Shown: positions 6,351 through 13,446 of the stretch, piece after piece
How the letters are laid out: every line of letters starts with the position of its first letter
How positions within the stretch are numbered: the first letter of the stretch is position 1
NCBI GenBank assembly: GCA_946886065.1
Contig: CAMPHU010000072.1
Location: 1 to 20,259 of the forward strand
DNA length: 20,259 nt
Source: an uncultured Massilia sp.
GTDB taxonomy: Bacteria > Pseudomonadota > Gammaproteobacteria > Burkholderiales > Burkholderiaceae
Direction of reading: 5' to 3'
Notes under the pieces: model-generated
What the model saw: only the letters and a program-made list of their open reading frames with translations
Told to the model about the DNA's origin: nothing
Databases searched by the model: none
Program-made: the position numbers and the translations under genes

Positions 6351-8345
6351 ATGAAAAATCCGTTCGCGCAGCCGTCCCCGGAACAGCGCTCGCGCCCCCT
6401 GCGCTGGCTGGTGCCGGTGCTGCTGGTGCTGCTGTTCCTCGCGGTGCTGATCTGGCTGCCCTGGCAGGCGCGCCAGATGGAGAGCAACGAGCGCCAGGAG
6501 CAGCTGATCGCTGACACCCTGTGGGTGGAACAGACCCTGCGCTTCGAGCTGGCGCGCAGCGAAGAGGCCCTGGCCGCGCTCGGCGCCGACCTGGTGGTCG
6601 CGCCCCCGCCCGCGCCCGTGCTGCAGGCGCGTTTCGCGCAGATGTTCAAGAACGGTCCCGAGCTGGTGCGCGTGGCCTGGCTGGACGAAGCCGGCAAGCC
6701 GATGGCGAGCCACGGCGCCGACCTGCCGGCCGCCGGCCTGTCCGAGGCAACCCGGCAAGCCGCCGAGATGGCGCACGCCACCCGGCGCGGCCGCTACAGC
6801 GAGCCCTATGGCGCCACGCCCTCGACCCACGGCCTGATCGACTTCTACCTGCCGCTGTACCGCCAGGGCCAGTACGCCGGCAGCCTGGTGGCGACCTACA
6901 GCCTGCAGGTGCTGCTGAACGAAACCGTGCCCTGGTGGTTCGCCCAGGACAACGCCCTCAGCCTGCTCGACCGCGAAGACCACGTGGTGGCCCAGCGCGC
7001 CGCCGGCGGGCCGGGACGCGGGGTCTATACCCACAGGCGCGACCTCGACCTGCCGGGCGCGCTGGTGGCCCTGTCGACCGACAGCGTCAAGGGCGCGCCC
7101 AAGCTGCTGCCCAATTTGCTGGTGGGCTCGGTGATCGTGCTGGCCCTGGGCCTGGTGCTGAGCCTGGTCGCCCTGTGGCGCCACATCTCGCGCACCCTGG
7201 CGGCGGAAGCCGCGCTGCGCCAGCAGATGGCCTTCCGCACCGCGATGGAGAATTCGCTGCTCACCGGCCTGCGCGCGCGCGACCTGGAAGGGCGGGTCAC
7301 CTACGTCAACCGCGCCTTCTGCCAGATCGTCGGCCTGCCCGAGGAAGCCCTGGTGGGCACGAAGCCGCCCATGCCCTACTGGGCGCCGGAAGCCATGGGC
7401 GACTACGAGGAGCGCTTCCGCGGCGTCCTGGCCGGGACCATCACGCCCCAGTTCGAGACCGTGTACCAGCGCTCGGACGGCGTGCGGGTGCCGGTGCTGG
7501 TGTTCGAGGCGCCGCTGGTGGACGTCTACGGCAAGCAGACCGGCTGGATGAGCTCGGTCCTCGACATCACCGACCGCAAGCGGGTCGAGGAACTCAACCG
7601 CCAGCAGGAGGAAAAGCTGCAGGCCAGCGCGCGCCTGGCGACCATGGGCGAGATCTCGTCGATGCTAGCGCACGAGCTGAACCAGCCGCTGGCGGCCATC
7701 TCCAGCTACACGGCGGGGGCGCTCAACATGCTGGAGCGCGCCGGCGCCGAGGGCGCCGAAGTCCAGCCCGGCCTGCTGCGGCGCGCGCTGGAGCAGGCGC
7801 GCCAGCAGGCCCAGCGCGCCGGCCAGATCATCCGCAGCGTGCACGAATTCGTCAAGAAGCGCGAGCCGCTGCGCGAGGCGGTGACGATCCGGAGCGTGGT
7901 CGACGGCGTGCGCGCCCTGATCGACCTGCAGGCGCGCCAGGCGGCCGTGGTGCTTCGCGTGGAACTGCCGCCCGACCTGCCGCCGGTGCTGGCCGACCGC
8001 ATCCTGCTCGAGCAGGTGCTGCTGAACCTGACCCGCAACGCCATCGAGGCCATGCAGGACACGCCGCCCGAGGAGCGGGTGCTGCGCATCCAGGGCGCCC
8101 ATGGGCGCGGCCAGGTGTCGGTGTCGGTGATCGACCGCGGCCACGGCATCGCACCCGAGGTCGCCGAGCGCCTGTTTTCGCCCTTCCACTCGACCAAGGC
8201 GGAAGGCATGGGCATGGGCTTGTCGATCTGCCGTACCGCGATCGAATTCCACGGCGGTACGCTGACCCATGCGCCGAACCCGGCGGGCGGGACGATTTTC
8301 ACGTTCTCGCTGCCCGCGCAAGCGGCGGCCCCGGCGCTGGGCTAA
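6351..8345 (+). CDS. dctS: Sensor histidine kinase DctS (C4-dicarboxylate sensing)
   Basis: This 664-residue membrane histidine kinase has transmembrane segment 1 at about residues 18-37, a periplasmic sensor region of about 215 residues, and transmembrane segment 2 at about 253-276 (LLVGSVIVLALGLVLSLVALW). A PAS/PAC module follows (about 290-413; FRTAMENSLLTGLRARDLEG, then SSVLDITDRKR). The HisKA domain carries the phospho-acceptor His441 in MLAHELNQPLAAI. The ATPase domain shows its N box (NLTRNAIEAM, Asn563), G1 box (DRGHGIAPE, Asp595) and G2 box (EGMGMGLSIC). The order of domains and the HELNQPL sequence fit DctS/FixL-type kinases. It is followed after 58 bp by its regulator dctR and is divergent from dctP, which supports dicarboxylate as the signal. 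The ATG start gives a short basic cytoplasmic leader; the ribosome site is weak. Confidence 0.93.
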   Translation: MKNPFAQPSPEQRSRPLRWLVPVLLVLLFLAVLIWLPWQARQMESNERQEQLIADTLWVEQTLRFELARSEEALAALGADLVVAPPPAPVLQARFAQMFKNGPELVRVAWLDEAGKPMASHGADLPAAGLSEATRQAAEMAHATRRGRYSEPYGATPSTHGLIDFYLPLYRQGQYAGSLVATYSLQVLLNETVPWWFAQDNALSLLDREDHVVAQRAAGGPGRGVYTHRRDLDLPGALVALSTDSVKGAPKLLPNLLVGSVIVLALGLVLSLVALWRHISRTLAAEAALRQQMAFRTAMENSLLTGLRARDLEGRVTYVNRAFCQIVGLPEEALVGTKPPMPYWAPEAMGDYEERFRGVLAGTITPQFETVYQRSDGVRVPVLVFEAPLVDVYGKQTGWMSSVLDITDRKRVEELNRQQEEKLQASARLATMGEISSMLAHELNQPLAAISSYTAGALNMLERAGAEGAEVQPGLLRRALEQARQQAQRAGQIIRSVHEFVKKREPLREAVTIRSVVDGVRALIDLQARQAAVVLRVELPPDLPPVLADRILLEQVLLNLTRNAIEAMQDTPPEERVLRIQGAHGRGQVSVSVIDRGHGIAPEVAERLFSPFHSTKAEGMGMGLSICRTAIEFHGGTLTHAPNPAGGTIFTFSLPAQAAAPALG

Positions 8346-8403
8346 AATCCGGGTCGAGAACAAACTGAGCAACATATCAGAGAACAATACGGAGACGCAC
8401 AGC

Positions 8404-8985
8404 ATGCTGCACATCGTCGATGACGAAGAGGTCATTCGGGACGCCCTCGCCTGGCTGGCGCAATCGCGCGGCCTGGAGGCGCGCGGCTACGCGGGCGGCC
8501 AGGAATTCCTCGACCAGATGCAGCAGCCCGGCGACGAGGGCGACTGCGTGCTGCTCGACGTGCGCATGCCGGACATGAACGGCGTCGCCGTGTTCGACCA
8601 GCTGATCCAGCGCGGCCTGCTGCCGCGCCTGCCCGTGATCTTCCTGACCGGCCACGGCGACGTGCCGATGGCGGTCGATTCGCTCAAGCGCGGCGCCTTC
8701 GATTTCTTCGAAAAACCCTTCAACGACAACATGCTGATGGACCGGGTCGAGGAAGCCCTGGGCGCCTCGCGCAAGGCGGCCGCCTCGGCCCAGGTGCAGG
8801 CGCGCCTGGCCACCCTGTCGGCGCGCGAGCGCGAAGTGCTGGACCTGATCCTGGCCGGCATGATGAACAAGGTCGTCGCCGACAAGCTCGGCATCAGCAT
8901 GCGCACGGTCGAGGTGCATCGCGCCCACATCTTCGACAAGATGCAGGTCAAGACCGCGGTCGAGCTGGCCGGCTTGCTGAAATAA
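8404..8985 (+). CDS. dctR: Response regulator DctR (receiver plus LuxR-type HTH)
   Basis: The 193-residue regulator has a receiver domain with the acidic pocket (DDEE, residues 6-9), phospho-acceptor Asp52 in LLDVRMP, the switch Thr in FLTGHGD, and the conserved Lys in FFEKPF. A LuxR/FixJ-type DNA-binding domain follows: LSAREREVLDLILAGMMNKVVADKLGISMRTVEVHRAHIFDKM. The domain pair and the DctS partner upstream identify it as DctR. The start is the ATG at 8404, because GGAG lies 9 bp upstream and the receiver begins at once with MLHIVDDEE; earlier in-frame codons would fall within the end of dctS. It probably activates dctP, and possibly a dctQM operon elsewhere, when DctS phosphorylates it. 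Confidence 0.93.
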   Translation: MLHIVDDEEVIRDALAWLAQSRGLEARGYAGGQEFLDQMQQPGDEGDCVLLDVRMPDMNGVAVFDQLIQRGLLPRLPVIFLTGHGDVPMAVDSLKRGAFDFFEKPFNDNMLMDRVEEALGASRKAAASAQVQARLATLSAREREVLDLILAGMMNKVVADKLGISMRTVEVHRAHIFDKMQVKTAVELAGLLK

Positions 8986-9110
8986 GCCAAGCATTCTTAC
9001 CGCACAACAAGCGTCTCTGGATTTCTGGGAAGCCTTGTAAAATGAATCTGAACGTGGCGCGCGGGCTGGCCCTGGCGGCGTCCGAGCACTTTCTTTTTTG
9101 GGGACAGTCC

Positions 9111-9491
9111 ATGAACGAAAAGACAGTGGCAGACAAGATGTTCCTGAGGACGGCGAAGTCGATGCTCATCCTCAACGGCCAAGTCAATCCAGGGGTGGTG
9201 TCGCAGATGCCTGCCGCGCTGGTCAAGGAAGGCGACGGCCCCTTCGACGTGATCCTGATGTTCTGCATGAACCGCAAGGACCTCGAGCATTACCTGCCGC
9301 AAGCGAAAGAAAAGCTGGGCGACAAGGGCTCGCTGTGGATCGCCTACCTCAAGCAGACTGCCTCCAAGGCCACCGACATCAACCGCGACTCCATCAACGA
9401 TTATGCCAAGGAAAACGGCATCACGGGCGTGGCGATGATCTCGATCGACGGCGACTGGTCGGCGCTGCGCGCCAAGCGCATCGAGGTCTGA
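9111..9491 (+). CDS. Conserved hypothetical protein, DUF3052-like
   Basis: This 126-residue cytoplasmic protein begins MNEKTVADKMFLRTAKSMLI. The pattern of an N-terminal strand with an NGQ/Asn turn, then GPFDVILMFCMNRKDLEHYLPQAKEKLGDKGSLWIAYLK and GVAMISIDGDWSALRAKR, resembles the DUF3052 family, whose function is unknown. That resemblance is from memory and moderate. The start at 9111 is chosen over an in-frame ATG at 9042 because GGGGA precedes it at normal spacing, and the upstream 23 codons look like non-conserved leader. TAAAAT at 9038-9043 could be its -10 element. It follows dctR by 125 bp on the same strand and ends one base before the end of queG, which is convergent. Confidence 0.78.
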   Translation: MNEKTVADKMFLRTAKSMLILNGQVNPGVVSQMPAALVKEGDGPFDVILMFCMNRKDLEHYLPQAKEKLGDKGSLWIAYLKQTASKATDINRDSINDYAKENGITGVAMISIDGDWSALRAKRIEV

Positions 9492-9492
9492 T

Positions 9493-10581
9493 TCAAGCGG
9501 TGTGACGGGCCAGCGCCCAGGCGACGTGTTCGCGCACCATGCCGGACGGGTGTGCGGAACGCGCCTGCAGGGCCGCCACGATCATCGGATCGCCGCGCCG
9601 CTCCCCGGCCGCATTGCCCAGTCCCACCGCGAGGTTGCGCAGCCAGCGCTCATGGCCGATCCGGCGGATCGGGCTGCCTTCCATGCGGCGGTTGAATTCC
9701 TCTTCTTCCCACCCGAACAGTTCCACCATGCCGGCATCGCCGAGGCCGTTGCGCTCGTCGAAATCCGGCAGCTGCGCGCGCTGGGCGAACTTGTTCCACG
9801 GGCAGGCCAGCTGGCAATCGTCGCAACCGTAGATGCGGTTGCCGATCAGGGGACGCAGCTCCTCGGGTATGCTGCCCTTCAGTTCGATGGTCAGGTAGGA
9901 GATGCAGCGCCGCGCATCGAGCTTGCCCGGGCCGAGGATGGCCTGGGTCGGGCAGACGTCGATGCAGGCCTGGCACTGGCCGCAATGGGCGCCGGTGGGC
10001 GGATCGACCGGCAGCGGCAGGTCGACCAGGATCTCGCCGATGAAGAAGGTGGAACCGGCCCCGCGCGACAGCAGCAGGGTGTGCTTGCCGCGCCAGCCCA
10101 GGCCGGCCTTTTCGGCCAGCGGCAGTTCCATCACCGGGGCGGAATCGGTGAACACGCGGTAGCCCAGCTCGCCCACCGCCGCCTTCACCTTTTCGGCCAG
10201 CTGCTGCAGGCGGTTGCGCAGCACCTTGTGATAATCGCGCCCGCGTGCATACACCGAGACCACGGCCGCGCCCGGATCCTGCTGGCGCAGGCGCTCCCGG
10301 GCGCGCCAGTCTTCGCCGCCTTGCTGCGGCAGGTAGTCCATGCGCGCGACGATGGCGCGCACCGTGCCCGGCACCAGTTCGGCCGGACGCGCACGCTTCA
10401 TCCCATGGCTTGCCATATAATCCATCTCGCCATGGCAGCCCGCATCCAGCCAGGCCTGCAGGCCGGCTTCCAGGTGCGCCAGGTCGACGTCGGCGATGCG
10501 CACGTCGGCGAAGCCCAGCTCCGCGCCCCATTGCTTGATGGTGCGCGCCAGTTCGGGCAGGTCGGGAGGAAGAGTCGGCAT
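9493..10581 (-). CDS. queG: Epoxyqueuosine reductase QueG
   Basis: QueG performs the last step of queuosine synthesis, reducing epoxyqueuosine to queuosine in tRNA with cobalamin and two [4Fe-4S] clusters. The 362-residue protein shows the catalytic Asp146 in VFTDSAPVMELPLAEKAGLG. Its ferredoxin motif is CGQCQACIDVCPTQA (Cys200, 203, 206, 210). Cys226 follows in ARRCISYLTIE, then GCDDCQLACPWN (Cys253, 256, 260). The C-terminus has HEAT-like helices (RWLRNLAVGLGNA; REHVAWALARH). The ATG at 10581 (MPTLPPDLPELART) is preferred. Upstream in-frame GTG/ATG codons to 10620 exist but add a non-family N-terminus. It is divergent from tsaE. Confidence 0.95.
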   Translation of the reverse strand: MPTLPPDLPELARTIKQWGAELGFADVRIADVDLAHLEAGLQAWLDAGCHGEMDYMASHGMKRARPAELVPGTVRAIVARMDYLPQQGGEDWRARERLRQQDPGAAVVSVYARGRDYHKVLRNRLQQLAEKVKAAVGELGYRVFTDSAPVMELPLAEKAGLGWRGKHTLLLSRGAGSTFFIGEILVDLPLPVDPPTGAHCGQCQACIDVCPTQAILGPGKLDARRCISYLTIELKGSIPEELRPLIGNRIYGCDDCQLACPWNKFAQRAQLPDFDERNGLGDAGMVELFGWEEEEFNRRMEGSPIRRIGHERWLRNLAVGLGNAAGERRGDPMIVAALQARSAHPSGMVREHVAWALARHTA

Positions 10582-10633
10582 GGCAGGATGAACAACAACG
10601 CGGATTGACCGCATAAACACGCTATTTTATTCG

Positions 10634-11119
10634 ATGCAGTCCTTCAAAGCTTACCTGGCCGACGAATCGGCAACGGCCGCCCTGGGTGCGGCGCTGGCCC
10701 GCGCGCTGCGTCCCGGACTGGTGATCTACCTGCACGGCGACCTGGGCGCCGGCAAGACCGCCCTGACCCGCGCCCTGATCCAGGCCGCGGGCCACAAGGG
10801 CACGGTCAAGAGCCCGACCTACACCCTGTCGGAACCCTACCGGGTGAGCCTGGATGGCCAGCCTGCCAACATCATCCATTACGACCTGTACCGCATGGCG
10901 AGTCCCGAGGAATTCCTGGACGCGGGCTTCCGCGAGGACTTCGACGGACGCAACATCTGCATCGTCGAGTGGCCGGAAAAAGGCGAGCCGGTGTTGCCGC
11001 CACCCGACGTCAAGGTATTGCTCAATGTCAGCGGTCACGGCCGTGAGGTAGAATTGCAGGCGTTGTCCGACTTGGGTCTGCTATGCCTCGACCGTCTCGC
11101 CTTCTCGCCACCTCCTTGA
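10634..11119 (+). CDS. tsaE: tRNA threonylcarbamoyladenosine biosynthesis ATPase TsaE
   Basis: TsaE is the ATPase of the TsaB-TsaD-TsaE complex that makes t6A37 in ANN-decoding tRNAs. The 161-residue protein has the Walker A motif GDLGAGKT (residues 35-42), the conserved SPTYTLSEPY, HYDLYRM, and the IVEWPEKGE strand. The N-terminus aligns with E. coli TsaE. No Shine-Dalgarno is visible before the ATG. An A+T-rich TATTTTATT only 5 bp away suggests a very short leader. The 3' end overlaps the start of amiC by 37 bp in another frame, so the two are cotranscribed. Confidence 0.94.
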   Translation: MQSFKAYLADESATAALGAALARALRPGLVIYLHGDLGAGKTALTRALIQAAGHKGTVKSPTYTLSEPYRVSLDGQPANIIHYDLYRMASPEEFLDAGFREDFDGRNICIVEWPEKGEPVLPPPDVKVLLNVSGHGREVELQALSDLGLLCLDRLAFSPPP

Positions 11120-12549
11120 TTCCCGGATCGCCGCGCCGCCGTACCCTGCTCAAGGCCGGGGGAACGCTGCTGCTGTCCGTCATTTCGCCGCTGCCCGCCA
11201 GCGCCGCCCAGATCCTCGCGGTACGCGTCTGGCCCGCGCCCGACTACACGCGGGTGACCCTGGAAAACGACACCAATCTCAAGACCGAGCACTTCATGGT
11301 GCCCGATCCGCCGCGCCTGGTGGTCGACATCGAAGGCCTGGGCCTGAACAGCACCCTCAAGAGCCTGGTCGCCAAGATCGAGCCGAACGATCCCTACATC
11401 AAGCAGGTGCGCGTCGGCCAGAACCGCCCGAACGTGGTGCGCCTGGTGTTCGACCTGAAGGAAGAGGTCAAGCCGGAAGTGCTGACCCTGGCCCCGGTGG
11501 CCGGCTACCAGCACCGCCTGATTTTCGACCTGTATCCGCTCCGGCCGGTCGATCCGATCGCCGCCATGATCGAAAAGGGCGAGTGGAGCACCGAGCCGGC
11601 GCCCGCCACGCCCGGCAACCAGGCCCTGGGCGAACCGGTGGCCGGCACGCCGCCGGTGCAGATTCCGACCCCGGCTCCGGTACCTGCGCCAAACGCGCCG
11701 CCGGCGCAGCAGAATCCGGTGCCGGACGCGATCGCGCGCATGGAGGCCGAGATGTCGGGCCTGGACGGCACGCCGCCGGCCCAGCCGGTGCAGCCCCCGC
11801 CCGCGAAGCCCCTGCCGAAGGCGCCGGCCCAGAAGGTCACGCGCATGGTCACCATCGCGCTCGATCCGGGCCACGGCGGCGAGGATCCGGGCGCGATCGG
11901 CGCGCGCGGCAGCCGCGAGAAGGACATCGTGCTGGCCGTGGCCAAGCGCCTCAAGGCCAGGCTGGAGCAGCTGCCCAACACGCGCGTGATGCTGACCCGC
12001 GACGGCGACTATTTCGTCCCGCTCGGCACCCGCGTGCAAAAGGCGCGCAAGGTCGACGCCGACCTGTTCGTCTCGATCCACGCGGACGCCTTCGTGTCGC
12101 CGACGGCGCGCGGCTCCTCGGTCTTCGTGCTGTCGGAAAAAGGCGCCAGCTCGAGCGCGGCGCGCTGGCTGGCGAACGACCAGAACAAGGCCGACCTGAT
12201 CGGCGGCGCCAGCTATGCCACCGCCGACAAGCAGCTGGCCGGCGTGCTGTTCGACCTCTCGACCACGGCCCAGATCAACGACAGCCTCAAGCTCGGCAAG
12301 GCCGTGCTGGGCGAGATCGGCGGCATCAACCGCCTGCACAAGGCAGCCGTCGAGCAGGCCGGATTCGCGGTGCTGAAGGCGCCGGACATCCCGTCGATCC
12401 TGGTCGAGACGGCCTTCATCTCGAACCCGGAAGAAGAAGCGAAGCTGAACGACGACGGCTACCAGAACCAGCTGGCCGACGCCATCACCAAGGGCATCCG
12501 CCGCTATTTCGCCGACAATCCGCCGATGGCCAAGAGCCGCCAGACCTGA
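11083..12549 (+). CDS. amiC: AmiC-type N-acetylmuramoyl-L-alanine amidase (Tat-exported)
   Basis: This is a periplasmic zinc amidase that cuts the stem peptide from N-acetylmuramic acid during daughter-cell separation. The 488-residue protein starts with a twin-arginine signal (SPRRRTLLKAGG, residues 16-27) and a signal-peptidase site after PASAA. An AMIN domain (about 43-150; QILAVRVWPAPDYTRVTLEN) would bind peptidoglycan or septum. A Pro/Ala-rich linker (about 170-250) leads to Amidase_3 (about 255-480). Zinc and catalytic residues are His264 (DPGHGG), Glu279 (SREKD), His333 (SIHAD) and Glu442 (VETAFISN). Tat export and the AMIN domain match E. coli AmiC. The segment around residues 340-420 is the regulatory helix region that in AmiB/AmiC occludes the site until EnvC or NlpD activates it. 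The start overlaps tsaE by 37 bp, and yeaD follows after 1 bp. Confidence 0.93.
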   Translation: MPRPSRLLATSLIPGSPRRRTLLKAGGTLLLSVISPLPASAAQILAVRVWPAPDYTRVTLENDTNLKTEHFMVPDPPRLVVDIEGLGLNSTLKSLVAKIEPNDPYIKQVRVGQNRPNVVRLVFDLKEEVKPEVLTLAPVAGYQHRLIFDLYPLRPVDPIAAMIEKGEWSTEPAPATPGNQALGEPVAGTPPVQIPTPAPVPAPNAPPAQQNPVPDAIARMEAEMSGLDGTPPAQPVQPPPAKPLPKAPAQKVTRMVTIALDPGHGGEDPGAIGARGSREKDIVLAVAKRLKARLEQLPNTRVMLTRDGDYFVPLGTRVQKARKVDADLFVSIHADAFVSPTARGSSVFVLSEKGASSSAARWLANDQNKADLIGGASYATADKQLAGVLFDLSTTAQINDSLKLGKAVLGEIGGINRLHKAAVEQAGFAVLKAPDIPSILVETAFISNPEEEAKLNDDGYQNQLADAITKGIRRYFADNPPMAKSRQT

Positions 12550-12550
12550 C

Positions 12551-13324
12551 ATGGACCAGACCACCTTCGGGCAGCTGCCCGCGATCCGCATCGCATCGAA
12601 CGACGGGGCCGAGGCCATCGTCACCCTGTACGGCGCGCACCTGGTTTCGTGGAAAGGCGCGGACGGCGTGGAGCGCATGTTCTGCAGCGCCAGGTCGGCG
12701 CTGGACGGCGGCAAAGCCATCCGCGGCGGCGTGCCGGTGATCTTCCCGCAATTCGCGGAGCGCGGCGCCGGCATGCGGCACGGCTTCGCGCGCGTGAGTA
12801 CCTGGCGCCTGGAAGACAGCGGTGAGGGATGGGCGGTATTTGGACTGCACGAGTCCGACCTGCCGGAACAGCTGGCCGCCGGCTGGCCGCACCGCTTCGC
12901 GCTGGCGCTGCGCGTGGCCGTGCGCGGCAACGAACTGGCGATGACGCTCACGGTGCGCAATACCGGCGATGCGCCCTTCCCGTTCGCGGCGGCACTGCAT
13001 ACCTACCACCTGGTGCCGGAGCTGCGCGAGGTGCGCATCGAGGGCGTGGCGGCGCAGACCCTGGCGATCGAGGACAAGCTGGATCAGGTGTACCGGCAGA
13101 TTGCCGGCGCGATCACGATGGCGACCGGCGAACGGACCGTGACGCTGGAGCAGGAAGGCTTCACGGACGCGGTGGTGTGGAATCCGGGTGCAGTTGATGC
13201 CGCGGCGCTGTCGGACATGGAAGACGGGGAATACCGGCGCTTCGTGTGCATCGAGCCGGCCCTGCTCGATCCGCTGACGCTGGCGCCGGGTTCAGCCTGG
13301 GAAGGCAGCTACCACATCCGTTAG
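12551..13324 (+). CDS. D-hexose-6-phosphate mutarotase (YeaD-like aldose-1-epimerase family)
   Basis: The 257-residue protein belongs to the aldose-1-epimerase superfamily, YeaD / glucose-6-phosphate 1-epimerase branch, which interconverts alpha and beta anomers of hexose-6-phosphates. Family features are GAHLVSWKGADG near the N-terminus, the IRGGVPVIFPQFAERG phosphate-site region, RHGFAR (His77), the AALHTYH catalytic His150, and the CIEPALL catalytic Glu235. No signal peptide is present, so it is cytoplasmic. The ATG lies 1 bp after the amiC stop and has no strong ribosome site, so translation is probably coupled. Following an amidase is unusual functionally, but the spacing says one operon. 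An intrinsic terminator inside a repeat (13423-13444) ends the unit. Confidence 0.9.
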   Translation: MDQTTFGQLPAIRIASNDGAEAIVTLYGAHLVSWKGADGVERMFCSARSALDGGKAIRGGVPVIFPQFAERGAGMRHGFARVSTWRLEDSGEGWAVFGLHESDLPEQLAAGWPHRFALALRVAVRGNELAMTLTVRNTGDAPFPFAAALHTYHLVPELREVRIEGVAAQTLAIEDKLDQVYRQIAGAITMATGERTVTLEQEGFTDAVVWNPGAVDAAALSDMEDGEYRRFVCIEPALLDPLTLAPGSAWEGSYHIR

Positions 13325-13341
13325 CCTCCCAACCCCAAGCC

Positions 13342-13440
13342 CGTCATTCCGGCGAAGGCCGGAATCCAGGTTCGCACGTAGCGACTACGTTCGAAATAAG
13401 TAGTGACGCAACAAACTTGGGTCCCGGCCTTCGCCGGGCT
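13342..13440. repeat. REP/BIME-like palindromic repeat, copy A
   Basis: Two inverted half-units face each other. The first is ATTCCGGC-GAAG-GCCGGAAT (13346-13365), a perfect 8-bp stem. The second is CCCGGC-CTTC-GCCGGG (13423-13438), preceded by AACTTGGGT. Between them lies another perfect stem, ACGTAG-CGA-CTACGT (13376-13390). The outer sequence GTCATTCC...GGAATCCAGG and AACTTGGGTCCC recur in copy B at 16353-16442. Related CATTCC/GGAAT palindromes are common dispersed repeats in GC-rich proteobacteria, and the Neisseria dRS3 repeat is similar. It fills the gap between the converging YeaD-like and carbonic anhydrase genes. Confidence 0.8.
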
Positions 13441-13446
13441 TTTCTT
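13423..13446 (+). terminator. Intrinsic terminator of the tsaE-amiC-epimerase operon (inside repeat A)
   Basis: CCCGGC-CTTC-GCCGGG is followed on the plus strand by CTTTTCTTT, giving a stable GC stem plus T-rich tail about 100 bp after the epimerase stop codon. The repeat half-unit thus doubles as a terminator. The carbonic anhydrase stop codon begins at its right edge. Confidence 0.6.

Noticed and set aside
10582..10620. Longer QueG starting at an upstream GTG
   Set aside because: It adds a non-family N-terminus, has no ribosome site and crowds the divergent tsaE start. The ATG at 10581 begins where homologues do.
10605..10634. TTGACC with TATTTT or TATTCG as a tsaE promoter
   Set aside because: Spacings are 12 bp or 18 bp with a poor -10, and the better-spaced pair would start transcription inside the gene.
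11035..12960. Long minus-strand frame opposite amiC and the epimerase gene
   Set aside because: Composition is that of a mirrored GC-rich gene and it spans three real plus-strand genes; no domain is visible.
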